From assembly GCA_003116875.1 (NCBI GenBank), contig BCKT01000013.1, positions 62,001 to 126,000 of the forward strand: a stretch of 64,000 bases of DNA, read 5' to 3'. The notes below the pieces were generated by a model. The model saw only the letters and a list, made by a program, of their open reading frames with translations. It was not told the origin of the DNA and made no database searches. The translations under genes were made by a program, and so were the position numbers. The stretch is from Takashimella koratensis (taxonomy: Eukaryota > Basidiomycota > Tremellomycetes > Trichosporonales > Tetragoniomycetaceae). Each line of letters opens with the position of its first letter. Position 1 is the stretch's first letter. Shown piece after piece: positions 1 through 11,980 of this stretch.

Positions 1-3000
1 GGTCAGGCTGCTCGCTCTGGCCAGGTACTCGTCGTTCAGGCGGAGACGGATTGTAGTTCCCAAAAGGCGGGTACTTGTTCACTTCCATGTACGTGCCTTC
101 GGTCGAAGGCAGCGGGGCCATGACGTTGAGTGTTGGGAAGAGGACAGACCCGCTGTTGCTCGCGTGCTGATTGTGGTCGTTGGCCTGGCCGTGCTGTGAC
201 ATCGCCGAAGGGGTTCGTGCGTACCGGTCCGACTGGCCGCCACTGGACTGTTGAGGAGCGGGGTACGGGTACCCGCCGTCACGCTCGTACTCGCCTTCGC
301 TATGGCCTTGGAAGCTCGGCGTCCGCTGGGCGTTGCCCTGGTGAGGCGAGACATTCGACTGTCGCTGATCTCCCGCCGATCCCGAGTTCTGACCCTGGTT
401 TTGCCCAATGGCTTCATTGTGCGCCGGCCAACGATTGAACTCGGAATAGTTGTTTTGGTTGAATAACCCCCCACCCATCTCGTTCATCACCGTTCCATTG
501 AGAAGGTTTGATTCGAATTCGGGGTACACGGGTTTCCCGTGTGAGTAAAGATGGACTCTGCCGTAGAATGGGCCTTTGTCAGGGCATGCAGATCCAGACT
601 CGCCAGTGCTCCCGTCTCGCCAACTCATGGCGCCAGTGGAATTTGCCTGCGGACCTGTAGGAGGGACAGAGGTGGACATAGCGGAAGGAGATTTGGAGAA
701 TATGTGACTCGACGGTGGCGGCAGCGATTGTGACGGGTTCGGCGGACTCGGGATCGCACCAAGCCCGCTGAGGTAGGCCTCCCGCTCTGCATTCCGAAGA
801 TGCGATGGGATATTTGTCGGCGAGACGGATCCGCCGGAATTCGACGACACGGACAACGACGTACTGCTCTCCCTCTCAACCATTTTACCCCAATCGTCGG
901 CGGTACGAACCATCGACCCGACGAGGTTTGAGCACCCGTTCGACACGCTCTCCCCTCCCTTGCCGTCGTCGATACACAGCGCACCTAGCGACTGCATCAC
1001 CTCGGAAACCTGGCGCATTACGTATAACCACGTCGGGATCCTAAACGCCTTGTGTAGCGCTTTGATCGACCGGAGGGCAATCACCGAACCCGCTTGCATC
1101 TCCATCAACACCTTGGCACACTCGACAGCAATCGCAAGTACTTCGTGTAGCGGAATAACGTCGGCGCGGAAGACACTCGTTGTACCTCGCTGGCCAGGGA
1201 GGACAGTGTGTGCGAGCTCGGCAAAGGCTAAGAGGACCTGTTCGGCGACTTCGCCACGCTTTCGACCCCAACGCTTAAGCTCGTCCGACGCCGGCGTCGT
1301 GCTCGTGATGACCGCCATCATGTCGGATGGGTTGTAGGATCTGGATATCGCGTAGCTGACTGCTTGTGAAGGGGCAAGGTTTGTTGGGAGGCCCGGGAAG
1401 GAGAGTGAGCTGCCTGGTAGAAAGTGGACCGACATGAAAATGTGTAAACCGAGGACGTAGACTTTGCATAGCTCGAATCGGCGTCGGATCGCGCGGTAGG
1501 ATGTCCAAGCCGACGTGAGCGCTCGAGGCAGGCTCAACATATCTGTCAAATTATGTCAGCCTGTTCTGCCATGCTGAATTACTTTCGCCGCACTCACTGA
1601 GAATCTCGTTGTGCCGCTGGTCGATTTTCTCCATCTTACCGTGGAAAAACTCGTACTCGTCCGTGATCGCTTGGACAACGTTGAACCCCGGGTTTGCTGC
1701 TGCGGTGTCCAGCGCTCCTCTCAGCCTGACCAACGCGTCATGTACCTCGTCGAGCCTCGCGAGCCGATCACACACTGTCAACCGCCCTAACAAGTCCGCT
1801 GACTCGAACAGGCCTCCCCAAGAGGCAAGGTTCCACCTTCCCTCATGTTCCTTCCCTAGCAGAATCCCCGAATGATGTCGCGCATCCGCAAGGAAAGGCG
1901 GTTTCTTGACTCGTTCATCCTCCAACGCTGTTTGACCCTCAGTCGCTCGAATTCCAAACCACAGCCAAACATCGATATTATCCCACATCTCACTCGGGTG
2001 GAACCGATTCACAAAGCCCTTCATGATATCGTGGAATCGCGTGAAATCAACAATGTTGCGAATGGCCGCGACGTATCCTCGAGCAGGCGCTAGTTCGCGC
2101 GGGTCGACGAGCTGGAATGGGAGTGGGCCGAGGGGGGCGTGGAGCGCGAGGATCTCGAGGGCTTGGAGTGCGTACAGAGATTGAGGGAGTTGGGTGAGAA
2201 CGAGGTGCCGGAGGTGAGAGACGGTCGCCATGAGCATAGAGCGGAGGTGAACGACGGGTTGGTCAAGGGGTAGTGATAAACTGGACAGGTAGAGTGAGGT
2301 CGACAATAAGAGAGCGACAGGGGGTGTTGGCGTCTCCGCGTAGAGCCTAAATAGCCGCGCCATGGTTTGAAGGTGAGGATGGTACGCACGAAGCTGCGAG
2401 AATCTGAATTGCAATATCAGCTCCATTGACGCTTCGGGGGCTGTCCTCATCTGCCTGCTCTTACTCACCCATGCTCTAGTCTCGTTCTCATAGTCTGATC
2501 GACGAGCTCGCCTAAGTCGATATCATCTCCCACGACCTCCCTCCTCTGTATTCTCATCCCGAGCTTCCCATACGCGACGCCCAGCATAGCACTGACCAAC
2601 TCGAGCGGTCGCCCGTGAAGTCGTATGCTCTCCGCGCTGTTCCCGGACCCTCGATTACTCCCAGCGACGTCCATTCCGGCAGCTGCACCAGCTGCCGGCC
2701 CATCGATGACAGGCAGCGGGCCTTCAGGCTAGTACGGGGAATGACATCAACACTTTCATCTGAATCTGTCTTTTACTGCGAGATAACTTACATTTGCCTC
2801 GGGGCTGTAGACCCTCATCGATGGGCGACGCTGTGATTCCGACGTCGTCGCTTCATCTCTTGGCTCGTCCCTTCCGCTTCCGATCACAAAGTGAGGCTGG
2901 AGAGGAGAGAACCCATGGAGCAGGTCGAGGCTGTGATTTTGCTTGCTGGCGGGCTCGGCAACGCTCTTCCGTTTCATACTTGGTCGACGACTGTGACTTG

Positions 3001-3472
3001 CGCTTGCTGTAGCGTCAACCGCGCCGCTGGTCCTTCGACTACTCTGAGCGCCATGCGTACTCGTCTCCCCGGTCGCTTCGTCGTCATCTTCATCGAAGTC
3101 TTCGCCTTCTCCTCCAGTTTGGTTCACCCCGCTCACCCTCTTCCTCTTCCCCTTCCCTTGCCCTCGTCCATTCACTCCATCGGTGTTTGTCCCCACCGCA
3201 CCTGACCCGTCTTCATCACCACCTCCTACCTCCTCCGTCACAGCTCCACCCGTACTCTCTTTTTTCTTCCGTCTCCGCATATTCGCATCGTCGACGACAC
3301 ACGGCAGCGCGAGCACTTTACATCGATGACACGACTTGGCCGCTGGCAAAGGGTCCGAACTGGACGGGACGTCGAGGTCGGGCAATTCGCATCGGGTTTT
3401 GCGGACTTTACAAAGGTCACACGACCGCCTAGCGTGGGTTCGCCGAGCACGAGGCTCCTGCGTCGTCGCCAT
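1..3472 (-). CDS. Zn2Cys6 fungal transcription factor, C-terminus beyond the window
   Basis: Predicted nuclear DNA-binding regulator. Exons by frame continuity: 3472-2792, 2728-2469, 2403-1598, 1542-<1, giving more than 1090 residues. The ATG at 3472 opens MATTQEPRARR, followed at about residues 15-58 by a binuclear zinc cluster with spacing C-x2-C-x6-C-x19-C-x2-C-x6-C (CDLCKVRKTRC ... CHRCKVLALPC). The basic run RRRKKKE after it fits a nuclear signal or linker. A Ser/Asp/Glu-rich linker follows, then a helical middle region typical of fungal regulators in exon 3, and a Gln/Ser/Pro-rich low-complexity C-terminus in exon 4 that is still open at base 1. The 19-residue loop between cysteines 3 and 4 is longer than the usual 5-12. 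It is transcribed away from the NKAP gene over 325 bp. The target genes cannot be read from the sequence. I am sure of the family, not of an orthologue. Confidence 0.85.
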
Positions 3473-3797
3473 GTGTGCTAGGTGGCCGTGGAGAGTGAGT
3501 GAGTGAGTGAGGAAGTGAGGGAGTTGGGGAAGAAGGGGGGGATGGAGGTGAGTGAGGCAGAGGTCGGGAGGTGAGAGAGATTCAATGCAAAGGGAGATTG
3601 GGCGGAGATTGCTAATTAGATCCGGGACATTAGCTATTACATAAGGATCAGAATGCTTACCATTCCTAATCCCGCCCCATTTGCTTCCGTTGGAACTGGA
3701 GTCTGCTTTTTTCCGTCTGCCGTCTCCCATCTCTCTCTCTCTCCCTCGTCACCTTGCCATCCCTCATCCCACTATTCTTGGAGATACCCATCCACTC
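3473..3797. promoter_or_regulatory. Divergent promoter between the Zn2Cys6 factor and the NKAP gene
   Basis: These 325 bp separate two start codons pointing outward, so both 5' UTRs and both core promoters must lie here unless the transcripts overlap. It holds a short GAGT/GTGA tract near 3488-3520 and a pyrimidine-rich stretch (tctctctctctccctc) near 3730-3750, just upstream of the NKAP ATG. No clear TATA box is seen. Co-regulation of the pair is an inference from geometry only. Confidence 0.5.
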
Positions 3798-5568
<1,771 letters not shown>

Positions 5569-5908
5569 GCGTGGGTTGGGGTGGGGGGACGAGTAGGGTT
5601 GGAAGTGTGACCATAAGCACCGGCGTCGGGCTGTATCGTAGTCTCTGCATTGTTTCTCTCTCTCTTTCTTGTCGATAGCATGCATAGACATGAACCAGTC
5701 GATGGCCGTTGTTGACTGAATTAGCAGACTTGCATCGCCGTGTATTTGTTTTGCCGAAACCCGGTCTCCGGCTACTCGCAACTCTCCCCATGACCACCAC
5801 CACCGCTGACCCCCATCGATCCAATCCTCAACACTCGCCTCTTCAACTCTTCTCTCCACTTCATCCCTTCCTTGACCCAACCCCTGTCCCCGTTGACGAG
5901 CGCGTACG
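5569..5908. other. Intergenic: NKAP 3' flank and E1 alpha 5' flank
   Basis: 340 bp holding a ctctctctctctttctt tract near 5655 and pyrimidine-rich sequence before the E1 alpha start. An in-frame-looking stretch from 5790 does not splice into the E1 alpha frame, so it is treated as 5' leader. Nothing else is recognised. Confidence 0.5.
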
Positions 5909-8087
5909 ATGCTCCGCCCTAGTTCTCGGATACCTCTCTACTCTCACCATCTCCTCCGCCGGTCACTCGTAAGCCCACCTCCTTACCCCTTCTTCTCCCA
6001 CCATCGTCTACACCGTGTCACACTCCACTGACCCTTTCGCACAGATCACCGGCCCCCCACCTTCCGTCCCACCCATCCACCGTACACCTACATCCACGCC
6101 TCTCCCGTCGCCTACCCCTCTCCCACTCTTCACCCCACCCTCCGCCCCGCCGTCGACCTCGACCTTCCCCGGTGCTGGCCGGCGCACCCGCGCGGCCCGT
6201 GACCGGGATAGAGAGAGAGAAGGACGCACCGAAGGACCAGTGTACGTCGACGAAAAGAGACTATCAGCCTCGAGTCCTCTCAGACGTGGGTCGCATGAGA
6301 GTTGGTGGACTGCGGACATGGGTTGGTTCAATGCGGTTGCAAAAGTAAGCACTGATGTGGAGTCAAGCAGCGGTCAAAGGTTCGATTATGATCGGCTGAC
6401 CTGAGGATTCTAGACAATTCCGACCTTTCGAGTACTTGACGAAGAAGGTAACCTCGTCCCCGGAGCCCAGCATCCAGAAGTAAGCACCTTCCCTCGTCCC
6501 TCACTCTCAAGCCAATCTGACACCTCTCCCAACTCCACGTCAGATGACCAAAGAAGAGGGGGTAGGGATGTACCGCACTATGACCCTGATCCCTATCGTC
6601 GACAACGTGCTATACCAATCTCAAAGGCAAGGTCGGATCAGCTTCTATATGCAGTGCGCAGGCGAAGAAGCCGCAGTGACAGGTAGTGCTGCGGCCATGT
6701 TACCTACCGACGAAGTGTTTGGGCAGTACGTGAGTCCTCCTTCCCTTGCCCCGACTGCTCCCCCTGCGTCTTTACTCCCTTGGCCTGTCGCTTGTATGTA
6801 AGCTGAGGAACAACACGATAGCGAGAGCAAGCGGCACTGTTGCATCGAGGCTTCAAGCTGTCAGCGCTCATGGCGCAGTGCTTTGCAAACGTCGAAGACA
6901 AGGGTTCAAAGGGTAGGATGATGCCTGTACACTATGGTGCACCCGAGCTAGGTGTACACAACATCACCTCGCCACTTGCCACCCAGTGAGTTGCATCTCT
7001 TGGGGTCCTGGTCAACTCAATCGCCCTTTGTAGTGAGCTACGCTAATGGGTGGTGTAGGATGCCGCAGGCGGCTGGGGCGGCTTATGCGCTCAAGATCGA
7101 TCCTGAGCGAGAAGGCGATTGTGTGATCTGTTACTTTGGCGACGGTGAGTGGTCTGTGCATACTGAGCGCAACAACCTTGCTGATGCAGTGGACAGGAGC
7201 CGCGAGCGAGGGTGACTTTCACGCCGCTCTGAATATGAATGCTGTCCTCGGTGGGCCGTGTATCTGGTTCTGTCGCAACAACGGGTACGCCCTCGCCTTT
7301 CGTCTACCTTTCTAGACTCCAGTTAACCCCACTCAGTTTTGCTATCTCCACTCCAATCATCGACCAATATGCAGGCGACGGTATCGCCTCTCGTGGCCCT
7401 GGCTACGGCCTCGACACCATCCGTGTGGACGGCAACGATGCAGTCGCCGTCCTCACTGCTGTCAGAGAAGCACGACGGCGTGCAGTCGAGGGGAAGAGAG
7501 GGGTGCTGGTTGAGGCGATGACGTATCGAGTAGGGCATCACTCGACAAGCGACGATTCGACAAAGTACCGCCCAGCCGAGGAAGTCCGAGAATGGTCTGT
7601 CGTCGGTGAGTCGGGGCTTCCTTGTGGAGAGGGAAAGAAGACCGAGATGGGATGGAAAGCTGATATCTGAAACAGATAACCCCGTGAGCAGGCTAAGGGC
7701 GTACCTCGTCTCTCAAGGCTGGTGGACCGAGCAAGAAGATAAGCAGCTCCTTGCGAAACACAAATCCGATGTGATGCGTGAATTCTCACGAGCTGAGAAG
7801 TTACCGAAACCGAAACTGGGTGAAATGTTCAACGACGTTTGGGCGACAAAGCCTGGTGATCAGATCCCAGCTGCTATTGTGAGTTGCATCATAATAAGGG
7901 TGGACGAGACCTAGCAGACTGCATGGGCCTACGCTGACGGTATAATCACTGGTAGACGGAGCAGAAGGCCGAATTAGGCAGACTGTTGAAGAAGTATGGA
8001 GATGCTTGGGAACCGTGGAGACGAGAGAGGAAGCGGTTCGTCGAAGAGGGCGAGGATGTGATGGACTGTGACGGACAGGGTGCGTAA
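5909..8087 (+). CDS. 2-oxoisovalerate dehydrogenase E1 alpha subunit, mitochondrial
   Basis: Thiamine-diphosphate-dependent decarboxylase subunit of the branched-chain 2-oxoacid dehydrogenase complex (valine, leucine, isoleucine breakdown) in the mitochondrial matrix. Ten exons (5909-5968, 6045-6344, 6414-6479, 6544-6729, 6822-6985, 7059-7144, 7197-7284, 7337-7605, 7676-7878, 7956-8087) total 1554 nt, 517 residues. The 20-codon first exon is rich in Arg, Ser, Leu and His with no acidic residue, as expected of a matrix-targeting peptide. It is the only upstream ATG that joins in phase. Family signatures: [23 protein letters not shown], the ThDP motif beginning [10 protein letters not shown] and ending CRNNG, and the phosphorylation loop [10 protein letters not shown] near the position of the regulatory serine of animal E1 alpha. 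That loop suggests, but does not prove, control by a BCKD kinase. The segment between the presequence and [12 protein letters not shown] is poorly conserved. Confidence 0.93.
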
Positions 8088-8356
8088 GGAGGGTTGAGGC
8101 TTGAGGACGATACGTGAAGTGAGAGTGATGAGGATGTTGAGATGATCGAAATGTATCTCTTTGTATCTACGTATTCGAGGTTCAGATGTGACGCCATGTA
8201 GGTGTATGTTTGGTACTCAAGGAGTCATGAGCATTCCGCAAAGACCAGCCTACTCAGTGCAATGCATACATGTTACTTCGACTCCACTTCTGACGTATTG
8301 ATTCGGTGATGTGCTCAACGCAATTCCACCTGGCCGAGGCATAACCCTTCCTTCAC
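8088..8356. other. Intergenic: convergent 3' flanks
   Basis: Short gap between the E1 alpha stop and the end of the small minus-strand gene. No feature is recognised in it. Confidence 0.4.
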
Positions 8357-8767
8357 CTAGGTGATAGTCGGGAGCGTGTCGAGACCCTTCTTCTCCATCT
8401 ACAAAGTCAGCTCAGGTTCACTAGAGCACTTGACTTGGCCCTCAGGCGGCTGCTTGGACGTACCTCTTCAGCCGAGTCACGAGCGTCAGGCTCGTTCTCA
8501 CGGACCGTCGATTCGGACTCGGTCTGCGTGGACTCGCTGACTCCACGAGGGTGGGTCTCAATAACTCCGGCGTCTGTGTAGTCTGCACAGCGAGAGTGTG
8601 TGTCAGTCAGCATGCATGAAGATCTGAGGGTAGCACGCTTGAAGTCGTCCATCTCAATTGGGTTGACACGTGTGTGCTGCTCCAACCGCTCCAACTGTAA
8701 AGAGATTGGGGGAGCGGGAGGTAGTATGGAGGACGTGAATATACGTACAGGTAGCTTTGTCGGACAT
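8357..8767 (-). CDS. Possible small protein gene, about 80 residues, unknown function
   Basis: Two things argue for a real gene. A convincing intron (donor gtacgt after GCTGAAGAG, branch ctgac, acceptor ttgtag) joins the frame DYTDAGVIETHPRG ... RDSAEE to MEKKGLDTLPTIT and a stop at 8357. A second intron ending ctgtgcag precedes that exon. Further upstream lies LERLEQHTRVNPIEMDDFK after a tttacag acceptor, and an ATG at 8767 opens MSDKAT. However, the first exon's donor (gtacgt) does not keep frame with the second exon, so the 5' end is unresolved; an unusual donor or a sequence error is possible. The product would be hydrophilic, rich in Glu, Ser and Thr, with no domain I recognise. It lies tail-to-tail with E1 alpha. 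Confidence 0.35.
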
Positions 8768-9127
8768 GATCAAGTAGGTAACGGTGAGGAGGTAGGAAAC
8801 AGTCCGCACTTGCTTTAAGTACCCAACCGCGCAGGAGATCGGTGACCCTCACACACCGCCTGGCTTGGTCGCATGCGGCAACTCGTGCGTACTCGCACTG
8901 AAAGCGTCTAAACGCCAGAATAAAAGTGAGGTCTGGTCTCAGCCAAGATTTGTGACGTCGTAGTGCTTGGCCTCGTGACCAATCTCATCGAGACTAACCA
9001 GAGGCAGCAGCCACCCTTAGACCGGTGCGGTGTGCGGTGGGGTGCCACTTTTTGCCACCGAAGCGCGAAACGTCATGGGGACCCGGACCGGAGCGGCACG
9101 TGACCTGTGAGCAGCACGACCCTCGCC
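8768..9127. other. Intergenic: head-to-head region upstream of the glucoamylase
   Basis: 360 bp between the small minus-strand gene and the glucoamylase ATG. It is GC-rich near the glucoamylase. No TATA box is recognised. Confidence 0.4.
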
Positions 9128-11663
9128 ATGCATTCCCGAGACAACATCTTGGCCCTTGTCACTACCACCACTACCACGCCGAGCACCACCATCATCCTCG
9201 ACCCCATCACGGACAGCATGAAAGTAGAAGCAATAGACGAAGAGGGGACGTCCTCACCTCTGTACCCTTCGATACCATCCCGCGGCCGACCCGTTCCTCT
9301 CCTCCGCCGCACTCTCCCCCCTTTACTTCGATCCTTGCTCATCGCCATCCCCACTTACCTAGTCACCATCACCCTCCTTCCTCGTCTCCTCTCAGCCTCT
9401 TGTTCCCTTCCCTACCTCTCCAGCCTCCTACCCACCTGCCCCCCTTTTTATCGAAGCGACGTCGACGGAAAGGCGGCTGATACGCCGTCGTGGCGCCCTG
9501 CGTCTCATGCCGGCGACGACGAATTCGAACGCGCGATCGCACATGAGTTAGAAGTTGCATGGGAAGGGATAATGAGTAATATTGGACCATTGGCAGGCGC
9601 TTCGGATGGGCTCGTAATCGCTAGCCCAAGTTTAGGCGAGTACGAAGACGAGCCAGATTACTATGTACGTCTTTTCTACCCCTCCCACCTCCCCACTGCT
9701 CATATTCTCGACTTCGCTGACCAAAGACCCGAGCAGTACACGTGGACGCGCGATTCGGCACTCACGATATCCTCAATCCTCCCTTCACTTCTCAACGACC
9801 GTTCCTGCCCATCTCCCCAGTCCCATACCCCCGGCGGGGCGGGTGGCACCAGCAGAACCGGTCTCTCTTCGCTGTTTCATTACCGACCCGAGATTGAACC
9901 GCTGGTCCGTGTTTTTGCCGAGTCGCAGAGCAGGCTACAGACGCTTTCTACACCCTCGGGCGACCTTTTCTCGGGCGGTCTGAGTGAACCCAAGTTTCAT
10001 GTGGACGGGTCCGTCTTTACTGGTTCTTGGGGACGACCGCAACGGTAGGTTGATTTCTTCCTCAATTCCAGCCGTTATCCAATCTTACATATCGCTGACT
10101 TTTGTACAGAGATGGACCCGCGCTCCGCGTACTCACACTCGCGCCATACGCACACTACCTGCTCGACCGCGACTACCCCTCTGATGTCGACTACGTCCGC
10201 GAGAAGCTCTACGATCCAACCCGGATCCGCGCATGGGGCGGGAAAGTGATAAAGAATGATTTAGAAGAAGTTGCCGGCGCGTGGTGGCGAACTGGCTTCG
10301 ACCTATGGGAAGAAGTGTACGTCAACAATGTCTTCATCGCGTCGAGTCTAGGCTTGTAAAGAACAACCTTAAACAGCCCATGCTGACTTACGTTGCAGCG
10401 ACGGAACCCACCTCTTCACTACGCTCGTATCCCTCCGCGCGCTTCAGGCAGGTATCTCCCTCGCTCTTCGTTTAAACGATACCGGCGCTGCAAACTTCTA
10501 CAACATTCAAGCCGACCTGCTCGCCTCGAACCTGACCAACTTCTTTGACGCTTCCAAGCTTTCGTGGCGCGCGTCAGTACCCACTCCGTCTGCACCCTCC
10601 GTTGCTGTACCCAGTACGAGCCGCGCTTCCGCAGGCGGTTGGACTCGACGCGGTGGCGAGGTCTCGGCACTTCCTCTGAGCCTTCTTCCTTCGGCCCCAC
10701 CGATGGACGGACCGGCTGAAGAGGGCGGTGCCGATGCAGATGACGGGCGAATCGGTGCCAAATTACGCCGAGAGCGATGTGGCCTTGACTGCGCGTTCCC
10801 ACTCACCGTCATCCACGCAGGCGGTCGAAGCGCACCGGCCTCTTCATCGAGCTCAACCGATGGATCAGAGGGAGACGACGCCGATATTCTCTCACCTGGA
10901 GATAGTGACGTCCTCAAGACTCTCCGAGACTTTGTTCTCTCTTTTGATGGAGTGTACGCGATCAATCAGGGGAAACGGTGGGACCAAGGTTGGGCGGTGG
11001 GGAGGTATCGTGAGGATGTATATAACGGTGTTGGGATTGGACGTGGGAATCCTTGGTAAGCTGGCTCACTACTTCACCGAGAAGCGTATTGGCTTCCTCT
11101 CCGAAGGACTTGGTGATATTGACTCACCAATCGTTTGACAGGTTCCTTTGCACCTTTTCCGTCGCTCACGTCTTGTACCTCGCGCAAACCTCTTTCCGCT
11201 CTAATTGCGCGGTTTACATCGACCACCTCTCCTCGGCCTTCTGGTCGGACTTGGTCGGCTACCCCGTCGAGCCAGGTACAATCTGGCGCTCTACTTCTAC
11301 CTCCCCGGGATCATCGGCTTCTTTCCACGCCAATGGGGAGTGCGGGGAGTTTGAGAGCGCTATGAAGGCTCTGGAGAGGGTAGGGGACGCGTACCTCTCC
11401 ACGGGATTAGGTTATGCCCGCGAAGGAAGGATGAGTGAACAGATTGATCGGTGAGTGGATCACAGCTTGGGTCGACGCTCTGGATTTAGCCTTGGAGCTC
11501 TAGATTTATCAACAATCAAATGAGCTGACATGTAACCCTCGTATTTGTGTGTAGCCACGATGGATCAATGGTCGGTGCAAGAGATCTGACTTGGTCTTAT
11601 GCAAGTTTCCTCTCCGTCATTCGGGCGAGAGAAGAAGCCAAAGCCGAGGCAACGACGACATGA
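9128..11663 (+). CDS. GH15 glucoamylase with N-terminal membrane segment
   Basis: Exo-acting glucan 1,4-alpha-glucosidase of glycoside hydrolase family 15. Six exons (9128-9664, 9737-10044, 10110-10316, 10399-11055, 11142-11450, 11555-11663) give 708 residues. Signatures in order: YTWTRDSAL, EPKFHVDGSVFTGSWGRPQR followed by DGPALR, NDLEEVAGAWW, DLWEEVDGTHLFTT with the general-acid glutamate, GRYREDVYNGVGIGRGNPW, and MSEQIDRHDGSMVGARDLTW with the general-base glutamate. No starch-binding module follows. There is no cleavable signal peptide at the start; a hydrophobic segment at about residues 66-88 follows a basic patch (LLRRTLPPLLR), so a type II membrane anchor is inferred. Exon 4 carries a Ser/Ala/Pro-rich insertion of roughly 60-80 residues. 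An in-phase GTG lies at 9107, but the ATG at 9128 is preferred. Substrate could be starch, or glycogen in an internal compartment. Confidence 0.93.
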
Positions 11664-11980
11664 GGCCTTTGCCTGCTGTATACTTGAATCACTTCAACGG
11701 CTTTATAGAGCCGCGGCTGGTCCGCGTGTTGTGTGTACTCTGGATACTTCTGCAGAACCTGATTGTTTCGATTTGTTACGATTGGTACATTATGCCCTTG
11801 ATGACTTGTTGGTGTAATGGAGTCAGTCACCGTGACGGATGACGACTTTGTTGAACCTTTGCAGAGTTCTCTTCTATGTTATTTTAATGCATATCAATCT
11901 TGTCTTCTTCAGAACATCTCAATATCCACAAACCAAAACTCGGTCCAGAACAGAACAGATTAGAAACCGATTGAACGTCT
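11664..11980. other. Intergenic: convergent 3' flanks
   Basis: 317 bp between the glucoamylase and glutathione reductase stop codons. AT-richer than the coding regions. Both transcripts probably end here; no hairpin is claimed. Confidence 0.4.

Noticed and set aside
2451..2468. 18-nt intron in the transcription factor (gtgagt to gcag)
   Set aside because: Far too short and out of frame; the acceptor before 2403 gives a 65-nt intron and keeps frame.
3681..3797. 39 extra codons upstream of the NKAP start
   Set aside because: They begin with TTG and lie in the shared promoter; the ATG at 3798 is the natural start.
9107..9127. Seven extra N-terminal codons on the glucoamylase
   Set aside because: They begin with GTG; the first ATG in frame is at 9128.
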